NCBI RefSeq assembly: GCF_014170335.1
Contig: NZ_LZZS01000033.1
Span: 124,001-188,000 of the forward strand
Length of the DNA stretch: 64,000 nucleotides
Direction of reading: 5' to 3'
DNA from: Achromobacter sp. UMC46
GTDB taxonomy: Bacteria; Pseudomonadota; Gammaproteobacteria; Burkholderiales; Burkholderiaceae_B
Shown here: positions 27,364 to 35,500 of the stretch, piece after piece
Numbering within the stretch: position 1 is the first letter of the stretch
Layout: every line of letters starts with the position of its first letter
Translations under genes and position numbers: made by a program
The notes under the pieces: model-generated
Told to the model about the DNA's origin: nothing
The model's input: only the letters and a program-made list of their open reading frames with translations
Database searches by the model: none

Positions 27364-28130
27364 GCGGCGCCTCCTTCCGTGTCCAGGTCTTCGCCCAGGT
27401 AGGCCGTGCGCACTTCCGCGTTGGCGCGGATCTGGGCCGGCGTGCCGCTGGCGATGGCGGTGCCGTTGACCATCACGGTGATGGTCTCGGCGATGCGGAA
27501 CACGGCGTCCATGTCGTGCTCCACCAGCAGGATCGCATGGCCGGCCTTCAAGGTCTGAAGCAGGTCCAGGATGCGATCCGTCTCTTCGGGGCCCATGCCC
27601 GCCAGGGGCTCGTCCAGCAGCAGCACCTGCGGTTCGCCCGCCAGGCACATGGCGATTTCCAGCTGGCGCTTGCGGCCATGGGGCAGCAGGCCGGCGGCGC
27701 GCGCGGCATCGTCGGCCAAGCCCGTGCGTTCCAGCGCGTGGCGCGCCAGATCCGCGCTGCGCCGGCAATCCGAGGCCTGCCGCCACCAGTGCCAGAAACG
27801 CTGGCGGCCGGCTTGCGCTGCCAGCCGGCAGTTCTCGAACACGCTGAGTTCGGGGAACAAGGTGGACCGCTGATAGCTGCGCCCCAGGCCCGCGCGCGCC
27901 CGTTCGGGCTGTCGCCAGGCGGTGATGTCGCGTCCGCCCAGCATGACCTGGCCGCTGCAGGGCGCCAGTTCGCCCGACAGGATGTTGATCAGCGTGGATT
28001 TGCCCGCGCCATTGGTGCCGATCACGGCGTGCACTTCGCCGCGGGCCAGGCCAAGCGAGACGCCGTTGACGGCCGTCAGGCCGCCGAAGCGGCGCGTGAC
28101 GGCGGACGCGGCAAGCAAGAGGTCAGACAT
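27351..28130 (-). CDS. livG: Branched-chain-type ABC transporter ATPase LivG (benzoate uptake)
   Basis: A 259-residue ATPase with Walker A GTNGAGKSTL near residue 38, a degenerate signature LLPHGRKRQLEIAMCLA (LivG proteins lack the usual LSGGQ) and Walker B VLLLDEPLAGMGPEE. It ends with IRANAEVRTAYLGED, the typical LivG tail. The start MSDLLLAAS is preferred to one 12 codons upstream because it sits directly at the livM end. It pairs with LivF to power the LivHM permease. Confidence 0.93.
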
Positions 28131-29169
28131 GGGGTTCTCCCTGGATCGGAAGGCGGGCAGGGGCACGGGCGGCGCCGGGCGTGGACGCGCCGGTGCGCGC
28201 GTTCGCCGCCGGCGCGTCGCGGCGCCGCCGCCATTGCGCCGGCAGTCCCGCGATGCCGTTGGGCAGCAGCGCCACCAGCGCGATGATGGCCAGCCCCAAG
28301 GGCAGGTGCCAGTGACGGGCGTAGTCGCTGAACAGCGCCTGCGACTGGAACAGCTCCTGCATCAGCACCAGCGCGACCGTGCCGGTCACGGCGCCGCCCA
28401 GGCTGGCCATGCCGCCCAGGATCACCATCAGCAGCACCAGCCCGGATTGTTCCCACGCCAGCAGCTCGGGCGTGACGAAGCCGTCTTTCAGCGCGAACAG
28501 GAAACCCGCCAGGCTGGCCAGCGTGGCGCCCACGACGTAGGCGGTCAGCTTGTACGGAAAGGTCGAATAGCCGGCCGCCCGCATGCGCTGTTCATTGATG
28601 CGGATGCCCGCCAGGGCGTGGCCGAAGGGCGAGCGCCGCAGCAGCGCCAGGAACGCCCAGGAAAGCGCCAGGCAGGCCAGCACGAAGTAATAGAACGTCG
28701 TCGCGTCGCCCAGGTCAAACGGCATCCAGCCGGCCAGTCGGAGCTCGGGCCGGAAGTACAGGTAGATGCCGTCGCTGCCGCCGCCGATCTTGGTGTCGTG
28801 GAACACGTAGTAGGCCATCTGCGCGAACGCCAGCGTGACCATGATGAAGTACACGCCGCGCGTGCGCAGCGCCAAGGCGCCGGTCACGGCGGCGTAGGCC
28901 GCCGCGGCCAGCAGGGCCGCCGGCAGCAGCCACCACAGGTTTGCGGCTTCAGACTCCGGCGACAGCAGCGCCGCCGCGTAGGCGCCGATACCGAAGAAGG
29001 CCGCGTGGCCCAGGCTGACCAGCCCTGCGCCGCCGACCAGCAGCTGCAGGCTCAGCGCGAAGATGGCGTAGATCATGACCTTGATCGCCAGGCCGGTGTA
29101 GTAGTCGCTGCCGCTCCAGGCGAAGGCGGCCAGCGCCAGCAGCGTCGCAACGGGTAGGAGTCTTGTCAT
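28123..29169 (-). CDS. livM: Branched-chain-type ABC transporter permease LivM
   Basis: A 348-residue inner-membrane protein with about nine hydrophobic helices. The motifs GHAAFFGIGAYAAALL near residue 55 and FGHALAGIRINEQRMRAAGY with the permease loop near residue 195 are standard for LivM. The carboxy tail after QWRRRRDAP is long, basic and Ala/Pro-rich. A far longer frame in the same register overlaps livH and is not coding there. The start overlaps the livH stop by four bases. It works with LivH in aromatic acid import. Confidence 0.93.
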   Translation of the reverse strand: MTRLLPVATLLALAAFAWSGSDYYTGLAIKVMIYAIFALSLQLLVGGAGLVSLGHAAFFGIGAYAAALLSPESEAANLWWLLPAALLAAAAYAAVTGALALRTRGVYFIMVTLAFAQMAYYVFHDTKIGGGSDGIYLYFRPELRLAGWMPFDLGDATTFYYFVLACLALSWAFLALLRRSPFGHALAGIRINEQRMRAAGYSTFPYKLTAYVVGATLASLAGFLFALKDGFVTPELLAWEQSGLVLLMVILGGMASLGGAVTGTVALVLMQELFQSQALFSDYARHWHLPLGLAIIALVALLPNGIAGLPAQWRRRRDAPAANARTGASTPGAARAPARLPIQGEPHV

Positions 29170-30044
29170 GGCTTGAACAACCCTTCGGGCTTGCAAAGAA
29201 GAATGAAGGCCATCAGCAGGTACACGAGCACGCCCGCCGCGGACGGGAACAGCACCTGGCCGAAAGTCTCGACGAAACCCACCAGCATCGCGGCCAGGAA
29301 CGCGCCGCGGATCGACCCGATGCCGCCGATCACGACCACCACGAAGCAGATGATCAGCACGCCGTTGCCCATGCCGGGATACACCGACGACACGGGTGCG
29401 GCGATGGTGCCGGCCAGCGCGGCCAGCGCCACTCCCGCCGCGAACACCAGCCGGTACAGCTTGTTGACGTCGATGCCCAGCGAGGCGGTCATGTCGCGGT
29501 TGCTGGCGCCGGCGCGCAGCATCATGCCCAGGCGCGTGCGCGCGATCACCCAATACAGCAGCAGCGCCACCGCGATGCCCACTGCCGAGATGAACAGCCG
29601 GTAGACCGGATACGTCATCACGCCGCCCAGCGAGATGCTGCCTTGCAGCCAGGCGGGCAGCGGCACGCCGTGCACGTCGTTGCCGACCAGGATGCTGCGC
29701 AATTCCTCGAAGACCAGGATCAGGCCGTAGGTCATCAGCACCTGCTGCAAATGGTTGCGGCGGTACAGGTAGCTGAAAAACGCCGCTTCCAGGAAGTACC
29801 CCAGCACGGCGGCCAGCGCCACGCACACGACCAGCGTTGCGACGAAGCCGCCGCCCAGCCAGCGGTCGACCACCGGCCCCAGCGCGAACGCCATGTAGGC
29901 GCCGATCATGTAGAAACTGCCATGGGCAAGATTGATGATGCCCATGATGCCGAAGATCAGCGTGAGTCCGCTGGCCACCAGGAACAGCAGCAAGCCGTAC
30001 TGGAACGCGTTCAGGCTTTGGATGAGCAGGATGCTGATGTCCAT
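29166..30044 (-). CDS. livH: Branched-chain-type ABC transporter permease LivH
   Basis: A 292-residue permease with eight or so membrane segments; it has the family hallmark GIINLAHGSFYMIGAYMAF near residue 35 and the carboxy-terminal VVVIGGIGSIRGAFLAAMLVG. The start MDISILLIQSLNAFQYG is typical. It lies 17 bases after the binding-protein gene and overlaps livM by four bases. The operon order K-H-M-G-F and the linked benzoate-CoA ligase support aromatic acid uptake. Confidence 0.94.
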   Translation of the reverse strand: MDISILLIQSLNAFQYGLLLFLVASGLTLIFGIMGIINLAHGSFYMIGAYMAFALGPVVDRWLGGGFVATLVVCVALAAVLGYFLEAAFFSYLYRRNHLQQVLMTYGLILVFEELRSILVGNDVHGVPLPAWLQGSISLGGVMTYPVYRLFISAVGIAVALLLYWVIARTRLGMMLRAGASNRDMTASLGIDVNKLYRLVFAAGVALAALAGTIAAPVSSVYPGMGNGVLIICFVVVVIGGIGSIRGAFLAAMLVGFVETFGQVLFPSAAGVLVYLLMAFILLCKPEGLFKP

Positions 30045-30061
30045 GGGGCCTCCCTGTGGCG

Positions 30062-31222
30062 TCAGAGCTTGCAGCCGCGGGCCGGGTCGGCCAGCTTCTT
30101 GATGGCGACCTCCACGACCTTGTTCTCCAGCCCGTCCACGCGGCGCAGATAGATGTCCTGCACCGGGTTGCCGGCGGCCGACAAGGTGAAGGGGCCGCGC
30201 GGGCTGTCCACCGTGGCGCCGCGCATGGCGCTGCGGAAATCGGCCTTTTTGGCGAAGTCGCCCTTGACGGCGGACAGGCCCGACTGCATCAGCTGCGCGG
30301 CGTCATAGCCCTGCACGGCGTACACGTCCGGCTGCGCGTTGTAGTTCTTGGCATAGTCGGCGCGGAAAGCGTTGTCGCGCGGCGTGTTCAGGCCGTCGGC
30401 ATAGTGCAGCGTGGTCAGCAGGCCTTGCGCCGACGCGCCCTGCGCCTGCAAGGTGCCGTCCGTCAGGAAGCCCGACCCGTACAGGGGAATGGTCTTGTCC
30501 AGCCCCGCGGCGTGATAGTCCTGCACGAACTTCACCGCGCCGCCGCCCGCGAAGAACGTGAAGACCATGTCGGGCTTGGTCGCGGCGATCTCGGTCAAGA
30601 GCGACTGGAATTCCACGTTGGGGAACGGCAGGCTCAGTTCCTTGACGACCTTGCCGCCCGCTTTTTCGAAACCTTCCTTGAAGCCGCCGATGGCCTCGTC
30701 GCCCGCGGCGTATTTCCACGTGATGGTGACCGCCGTCTTGTGGCCCTTGGCGAAGGCGACCGGACCCATCGCGTAGGCGGGCTGCCAGTTGGTGAAGGAC
30801 GTGCGGAAGATGCCGGGGCCGCACAGCGGGCCGGTGATGGCGTTGGCGCCGGCATTCGTCACGATCAGGGTGGTGTCGCTGTCTTTGGCGGCCTTGGCCA
30901 GCGCCATCGCCACGCCCGAGTGCACGGTGCCGATCAGCACGTCGACCTGGTCGCGCTTGATCAGGCGGTTGGCGTTTTCCGCGGCCTTGGCGGGGTTGGA
31001 CTCGTCGTCCACCTTGAAGTATTCGATCTCGCGCCCGCCCAGCTTGCCGCCTTGCTCGGCGACATACAGCTTGAAGCCGTTCTCGATGGCGTTGCCGAGC
31101 GCGGCGTAGGTGCCGCTATAGGGCAGCATGAAGCCGACTTTGATCTTGTCGGCGGCTTGCGCGCCGCCAGCAGCAAACGTCAGGGCCGCGGCAATGGCAA
31201 CCCGGGTCAGGGCGTGGTTCAT
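30062..31222 (-). CDS. livK: Branched-chain-type ABC transporter binding protein (aromatic acid)
   Basis: A 386-residue periplasmic binding protein of the peripla_BP_6 family. The signal peptide MNHALTRVAIAAALTFAAGGAQA is followed by DKIKVGFMLPYSGTYAALG, the classic mature start. The central VDVLIGTVHSGVAMAL and FRTSFTNWQPAYAMG segments resemble aromatic-acid binding members of the family, such as those near box and bad genes, more than leucine-binding ones. It is 31 bases after the hydrolase gene in the benzoate operon. Benzoate or a derivative is the likely ligand. Confidence 0.92.
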   Translation of the reverse strand: MNHALTRVAIAAALTFAAGGAQAADKIKVGFMLPYSGTYAALGNAIENGFKLYVAEQGGKLGGREIEYFKVDDESNPAKAAENANRLIKRDQVDVLIGTVHSGVAMALAKAAKDSDTTLIVTNAGANAITGPLCGPGIFRTSFTNWQPAYAMGPVAFAKGHKTAVTITWKYAAGDEAIGGFKEGFEKAGGKVVKELSLPFPNVEFQSLLTEIAATKPDMVFTFFAGGGAVKFVQDYHAAGLDKTIPLYGSGFLTDGTLQAQGASAQGLLTTLHYADGLNTPRDNAFRADYAKNYNAQPDVYAVQGYDAAQLMQSGLSAVKGDFAKKADFRSAMRGATVDSPRGPFTLSAAGNPVQDIYLRRVDGLENKVVEVAIKKLADPARGCKL

Positions 31223-31253
31223 GGTTTGTCTCCGTGCTTGTCATGGGCTGGCG

Positions 31254-32099
31254 TCAAGGCCGGCCGGGTTTGTCCAACGCGCCGACGAAGTCGGCGACGG
31301 CCTGGATAACAATGGCGGGCTGGTCCTTGTGCGGCGAATGGCGGCAGTCGGGAATCTCCAGCAGCACGGTCTGCGGCGCATGGCGGCGGATGCCGCGTAT
31401 CTGCGCCAGCGAACCGTACTCGTCGTCCACGCCCTGGATCGCCAGCACGGGGCAGGCGATGCGGGGCAGATAGTCTTCGATGTTCCAGCGGCGGAATTCG
31501 GGGTCCAGCCAGATGTCGTTCCAGCCCCAGAACGCCGAATCCACGTCCTCGTGGTAGCGGGCCAGCCGGCCGCGCAGGTCCGTGTCCAGATAGGCCTGGC
31601 GCGCCTGCGCGATGTTCGCGACCGTCACGTCCTCGACGAACGTGTGCGGCGCGGCCACCACGATGCCGGCGACGGCGTCCGGGTGCATGGCGGCGTATAA
31701 CAGCGCGATGGAGCCGCCGTCGCTATGGCCGAACAGCACCGGCTTGTCGCGGCGGGTGTCCACGCCCAAGGCGGCGAACAAGGCGGGCAGCACGTCGCGC
31801 GCCTCGCGGTGCATGAAGTCCACGGGCCATTTTTCCTGCGGCGGGCGCGGCGTGGATTGTCCGTAGCCGTAGCGCGACACGACCAGCCCGCGGCATCCGG
31901 CGGCTTCGCAGACCTCTGCCGGCCAGTCCTTCCACATGGCGACCGATCCCAGGCCTTCGTGCAGGAACACCAGCAACGGCGCGGTGGCGCGATCGGGTGC
32001 GATCCACAGGCACTCCAGGCGCAGCGCGCGGCCGGCGGCGTCGACATCGGCGAAGGCAGGGCGCAGGCTGGGCGTGGTGATGGCCGAGGCGGCATTCAC
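31254..32099 (-). CDS. Alpha/beta hydrolase in the benzoate operon
   Basis: A 281-residue alpha/beta hydrolase with the nucleophile elbow GHSDGGS (Ser near residue 126), the acid probably in QGVDDEYG and the catalytic His in CRHSPHKDQP near the carboxy end. An oxyanion-loop motif HEGLGS is near residue 47. Related proteins are seen in box gene clusters; they could hydrolyse stalled CoA thioesters or ring-cleavage lactones, but I know of no firm role. The start overlaps the benzoate-CoA ligase stop by four bases, so the two are coupled. Confidence 0.85.
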   Translation of the reverse strand: MNAASAITTPSLRPAFADVDAAGRALRLECLWIAPDRATAPLLVFLHEGLGSVAMWKDWPAEVCEAAGCRGLVVSRYGYGQSTPRPPQEKWPVDFMHREARDVLPALFAALGVDTRRDKPVLFGHSDGGSIALLYAAMHPDAVAGIVVAAPHTFVEDVTVANIAQARQAYLDTDLRGRLARYHEDVDSAFWGWNDIWLDPEFRRWNIEDYLPRIACPVLAIQGVDDEYGSLAQIRGIRRHAPQTVLLEIPDCRHSPHKDQPAIVIQAVADFVGALDKPGRP

Positions 32100-33655
32100 A
32101 GCGTCGCCTCTTCAAGCTGGCGCAGGCGGAACCGCTGGATCTTGCCGGTGGCGGTCTTGGGCAGCTCTTCGGTGAAATTGATCTGGCGCGGATACTTGAA
32201 GGGCGCTAGGTGCTGCTTCACATAGTTCTGCAGCGCGGCGCCCGTACTGGCGTCCGGTTCGAAACCCGGCCGCAGCACGACGTAGGCTTTCGTCTTGACC
32301 AGCCCGTCGTGATCCGGCACGCCGATCACGGCGGCTTCCAGCACGGCCTCGTGCTGCACCAGGATGTTCTCGACTTCCACCGGCGACACGTACTGGCCGC
32401 TGACCTTGATCATGTCGTCGCTGCGGCCCGCATAGGTGTAGTAGCCGTCGGTGTCGCACGTGTACTTGTCGCCGCTTTTCAGCCAATCGCCCAGGAAGCA
32501 CTGGCGCGTCTTGTCGCGGTTGTTCCAGTACATCAGCGCGGCGCTGGGGCCTTTGATGTAGAGGTCGCCGATGGCGCCGGGCTCGACCGGCGCGCCGTTC
32601 TCATCGCGCAACTGCACTTCGTAGCCGGGCACGGGTTTGCCGGTGGTGCCGTAGCGCAACTGCCCGCTCTGGTTCGAAATGAAAATGTGCAGCATCTCGG
32701 TCGAACCGATGCCGTCCAGGATTTCACAGCCGAAATGCCGCGTGAAGCGTTCGCCGATGTCGCGCGGCAGCGCTTCGCCGGCCGACGTGCAGACCCGCAT
32801 CGCCACCTGTGCGCGCGGCGGCAGTTCGGGCGACGCGAGCATGCTGGCGTAGAGCGTGGGCACGCCATAGAACACGGTGGGGCGATGCTGCGTCAGGCGC
32901 TGGAAGACAGCCTGCGGCGTGGGCCGTTCGCCCATCAGCACCACGGTGGCGCCGACGGACAGGGGGAATGTCAGGCCGTTGCCCAGGCCATAGGCGAAAA
33001 ACAGTTTGGCCGCCGAAAACACCACGTCGTCTTCGCGGATGCCCAGCACCGGCTTGGCATAGAGTTCGGCCGTGTGCCACAGGTTGCCGTGGGTGTGGAC
33101 CACGCCTTTGGGTTTGCCGGTGGATCCCGACGAATACAGCCAGAAGGCGATTTCGTCGGACAGCGTGCGGACGGCGGGCGCGATCGGCGCGGCGGCCAGC
33201 AGCGATTCGAATTCATGGGCATGGGCGGGCAGGGCGGCCGTGGGCTGCGATACCACCACGTGTTCGGCATCGGCCGGCGCCTGGGCCAGCGCCGCCTGCA
33301 GGACAGGCAGCAGCGCGCCCGAGACGAACACGGCACGCACCCGGCTGTGCGCCAGGATGTAGGCATAGTCGTCCGCCGTCAGCAGCGTGTTGACGGCCAC
33401 GGGCACCACGCCGGCATGCAGCGCCCCCAGGAACACGATGGGCCAATCGGCCGTGTCCTGCATCAGCAGCAGGATGCGCTCTTCGCGGCGCAGCCCCAGT
33501 TGGCGCAGGGCGCCCGCCATACGGGCCACCCGCGCCGCCAGTTCGCCGTAGCTCAATTGGCGCGTGTCGTCGATGTAGGCCGGCTTGGCGGCCCGGGGCG
33601 CGTTCAGCGCGGCCAGGTGGCTGGCGAAGTTCAGTTCGGCGGGGCAGGTGTTCAC
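32096..33655 (-). CDS. bclA: Benzoate-CoA ligase
   Basis: This AMP-forming ligase activates benzoate to benzoyl-CoA, the first step of both box and anaerobic pathways. The 519-residue protein has the AMP-binding motif [16 protein letters not shown] near residue 173, GIGSTEMLHIF near residue 315, the hinge YYTYAGRSDDMIKVSG near residue 412 and the catalytic Lys in LPKTATGKIQRFRLR near the end. AYGLGNG and YKYSG-type features place it with benzoate-CoA ligases and not with acetate or fatty-acid ligases. Its position between DUF4863 and the uptake genes, opposite boxR, agrees. Confidence 0.95.
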   Translation of the reverse strand: MNTCPAELNFASHLAALNAPRAAKPAYIDDTRQLSYGELAARVARMAGALRQLGLRREERILLLMQDTADWPIVFLGALHAGVVPVAVNTLLTADDYAYILAHSRVRAVFVSGALLPVLQAALAQAPADAEHVVVSQPTAALPAHAHEFESLLAAAPIAPAVRTLSDEIAFWLYSSGSTGKPKGVVHTHGNLWHTAELYAKPVLGIREDDVVFSAAKLFFAYGLGNGLTFPLSVGATVVLMGERPTPQAVFQRLTQHRPTVFYGVPTLYASMLASPELPPRAQVAMRVCTSAGEALPRDIGERFTRHFGCEILDGIGSTEMLHIFISNQSGQLRYGTTGKPVPGYEVQLRDENGAPVEPGAIGDLYIKGPSAALMYWNNRDKTRQCFLGDWLKSGDKYTCDTDGYYTYAGRSDDMIKVSGQYVSPVEVENILVQHEAVLEAAVIGVPDHDGLVKTKAYVVLRPGFEPDASTGAALQNYVKQHLAPFKYPRQINFTEELPKTATGKIQRFRLRQLEEATL

Positions 33656-33727
33656 GGTTGTCTCCTGATGTCCTGGTGGGGGCGGGCCATGGCATTGTTT
33701 TTTTGTCGCCTGGCTGCGGGCGCGGGG

Positions 33728-34204
33728 CTAGGTGCCGGGCCGCGTGAATTCGATGGCGCCGCCGGGCAGCAGATACAGCACCAGGGCGCGGCCTTGGGTG
33801 ACGGTCGGGCTGTGCGCGCTGCCGGGGCCGTAGACCAGCCAGCCGGCGCCGTGCCCGTCGAAGCGGGCGTCGCCGGTCAGCGGCATGATCAGGTCGATTT
33901 CGCCGTTGGGATGGGCGTGGTGCGGACCGGCCAGGTCGTCCATGTCGACGACGTCCACCGAACAGCCGGCCAGGTCTTCGGCGGGCTTGATGACGCGGCC
34001 GTAGCGGATGCCGCCGCCTTCCCGGTTGCACATCCAACCGTCGGCCACGCCCTGCCTACAGGCGGCGAAGATGTTCTGGTACAGCGTGCTTTCGGGGCCG
34101 GCTTCGCGGTTCAGCCGCGTTTGCAGCCCCCCGTCCAGCGGCTGGCCCGACACCAGGCGCGTGGCCTCGCGCATCAGGGCATGGAATTGATCTGGCGTGC
34201 TCAC
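33728..34204 (-). CDS. DUF4863 family protein at the head of the benzoate operon
   Basis: A 158-residue cytoplasmic protein that I assign to DUF4863, a family that recurs in box clusters and includes, as I recall, the 4-hydroxylaminobenzoate lyase PnbB. The region GPHHAHPNGEIDLIMPLTGDARFDG near residue 105 looks like a cupin-type metal site with His, His and Glu. The GTG start is chosen because AAGGAGGAG lies just before it; a longer frame would run through the promoter. It is the first gene after the BoxR-type operator. Its role in benzoate use is unproven. Confidence 0.82.
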   Translation of the reverse strand: MSTPDQFHALMREATRLVSGQPLDGGLQTRLNREAGPESTLYQNIFAACRQGVADGWMCNREGGGIRYGRVIKPAEDLAGCSVDVVDMDDLAGPHHAHPNGEIDLIMPLTGDARFDGHGAGWLVYGPGSAHSPTVTQGRALVLYLLPGGAIEFTRPGT

Positions 34205-34300
34205 CGGGACTCCTCCTTTACACTGTCGGCGCCTGAGAGGCGGCATGAAATCAAGTGCTGCTTTTTTGCACACCTGGGCGGCTCGGAACTGCTTTGAGGA

Positions 34301-34329
34301 AAAATAGTGCTTCCACTGGATTGGGTCAA
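34301..34329 (-). promoter_or_regulatory. Promoter of the leftward benzoate uptake operon
   Basis: On the minus strand TTGACC and TATTTT are separated by exactly 17 bases, 97 bases before the DUF4863 start. The BoxR-like operator begins at the outer edge of the -35 element. Confidence 0.6.
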
Positions 34330-34342
34330 GCACTATAGTGCA
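34329..34342. promoter_or_regulatory. BoxR-type operator AGCA-N6-TGCA in the divergent region
   Basis: AGCACTATAGTGCA is one base away from the TGCA-N6-TGCA motif known for the BzdR/BoxR family. It includes the perfect palindrome GCACTATAGTGC, and the half-site ATAGTGC occurs again 31 bases to the left at 34304-34310. It lies between boxR and the leftward operon and could control both. Confidence 0.55.
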
Positions 34343-34384
34343 TAAAACTAGGCTTATCAGGGTATTTGCGGAGTCAGCCAAAAC

Positions 34385-35293
34385 ATGAATCAAGCGCTAG
34401 ACGCGGCGCCATCCGAACCCAGGCGGGAAGCATTCCTGGTGGCATTGGGCGAGCGGGTGCGCCGCTTGCGGGCCATACGCGGCATGACGCGCAAGGGCCT
34501 GTCCCAGGTCACGGGCGTGTCCGAGCGGCATCTGGCCAATCTTGAGCACGGGGTGGGCAACGCCTCGATCCTGGTGCTGCTGCAGATCGCCCGCGCGTTC
34601 AACTGCGCGCTGGCCGAACTGGTCGGCGACGTGACCACCGAATCGCCCGACTGGCTGCTGATCCGCGAATTGCTCAGCGGCCGCACGGAATCCGACCTGC
34701 AGCGGGCCCGCGAGGCCCTGACCCAGCTGTTCGGCGTGGGGGCGGGCGCGCAGCGCCCCAACCGCACCCAGCGCGTGGCGCTGATCGGGCTGCGGGGCGC
34801 GGGCAAATCTACGCTGGGCCAGATGCTGGCCGACGACCTGGGCTACCCCTTTGTCGAGCTGAACCGCGAGATCGAACGCGTGGCCGGCTGCAGCATCCTG
34901 GAAATCCATAATCTCTACGGTCCCAACGCCTACCGCCGCTACGAGCGCCGCGCGCTGGAAGAGGCCGTGCAAATCTATCCCGAGATGGTCCTGGCCACGC
35001 CGGGCGGGCTGGTCTCGGAACCGGCCACGCTGAACTTGCTGCTGGCGCATTGCTATACGGTCTGGCTGCGCGCCACGCCGGAAGAGCACATGGGCCGGGT
35101 GATGGCCCAGGGGGATTTCCGCCCCATGTCGGGCAACAACGAAGCGATGTCCGACCTGAAACGCATCCTGGCCGGGCGCGAAGCCTTCTACGCCAAGGCG
35201 GACCTGACCTGGGTGACCAGCAACCTGGAAGTGCAGGAGAGCTTTGCCGGCTTGCGCACCCAGGTCCGCAAAGCCTGCGGCCTGCCGTTGTAG
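34385..35293 (+). CDS. boxR: BoxR, benzoyl-CoA-responsive repressor
   Basis: BoxR is the regulator of the aerobic box genes. The 302-residue protein has an XRE-type helix-turn-helix (residues about 22-78, with KGLSQVTGVSERHLANLEHG) joined to a shikimate-kinase-like domain starting near residue 130 with the nucleotide loop GLRGAGKST (residues 135-143). In the related BzdR this domain binds benzoyl-CoA and relieves repression. It is monocistronic: a terminator follows, and operators of its type lie before it and before boxC. The start gives a normal family length. Confidence 0.95.
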   Translation: MNQALDAAPSEPRREAFLVALGERVRRLRAIRGMTRKGLSQVTGVSERHLANLEHGVGNASILVLLQIARAFNCALAELVGDVTTESPDWLLIRELLSGRTESDLQRAREALTQLFGVGAGAQRPNRTQRVALIGLRGAGKSTLGQMLADDLGYPFVELNREIERVAGCSILEIHNLYGPNAYRRYERRALEEAVQIYPEMVLATPGGLVSEPATLNLLLAHCYTVWLRATPEEHMGRVMAQGDFRPMSGNNEAMSDLKRILAGREAFYAKADLTWVTSNLEVQESFAGLRTQVRKACGLPL

Positions 35294-35322
35294 ACAGCGC
35301 CGCATCCCTCCGATCTTCCATG

Positions 35323-35348
35323 AAGGCCGCCTGACCGGGCGGCTTTTT
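35323..35348 (+). terminator. Intrinsic terminator after boxR
   Basis: GCCGCC, a six-base loop and GGCGGC are followed by five T. It separates boxR from the boxCBA promoter. Confidence 0.8.
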
Positions 35349-35386
35349 CGCGTCCGGCGGCGGGATTGCCTCCCTGAACGTGAATC

Positions 35387-35440
35387 TGCACTTTTATGCA
35401 TGTCTTGCTTGACGCGTATTTTTTCCTGCACTAATCTGCA
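35387..35440 (+). promoter_or_regulatory. Two TGCA-N6-TGCA BoxR operators and promoter of boxCBA
   Basis: TGCACTTTTATGCA (35387-35400) and TGCACTAATCTGCA (35427-35440) are two exact TGCA-N6-TGCA sites with starts 40 bases apart. Between and over them lies a promoter, TTGACG at 35409-35414 and TAATCT at 35432-35437, spacing 17. The second operator covers the -10 element, which suits repression. A further TGCA is at 35456. Confidence 0.75.
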
Positions 35441-35500
35441 CAATAATTCATGTGATGCAGTATTTTTCCTGTCCAGGCAGGGCGTACGAGGAGACACACT

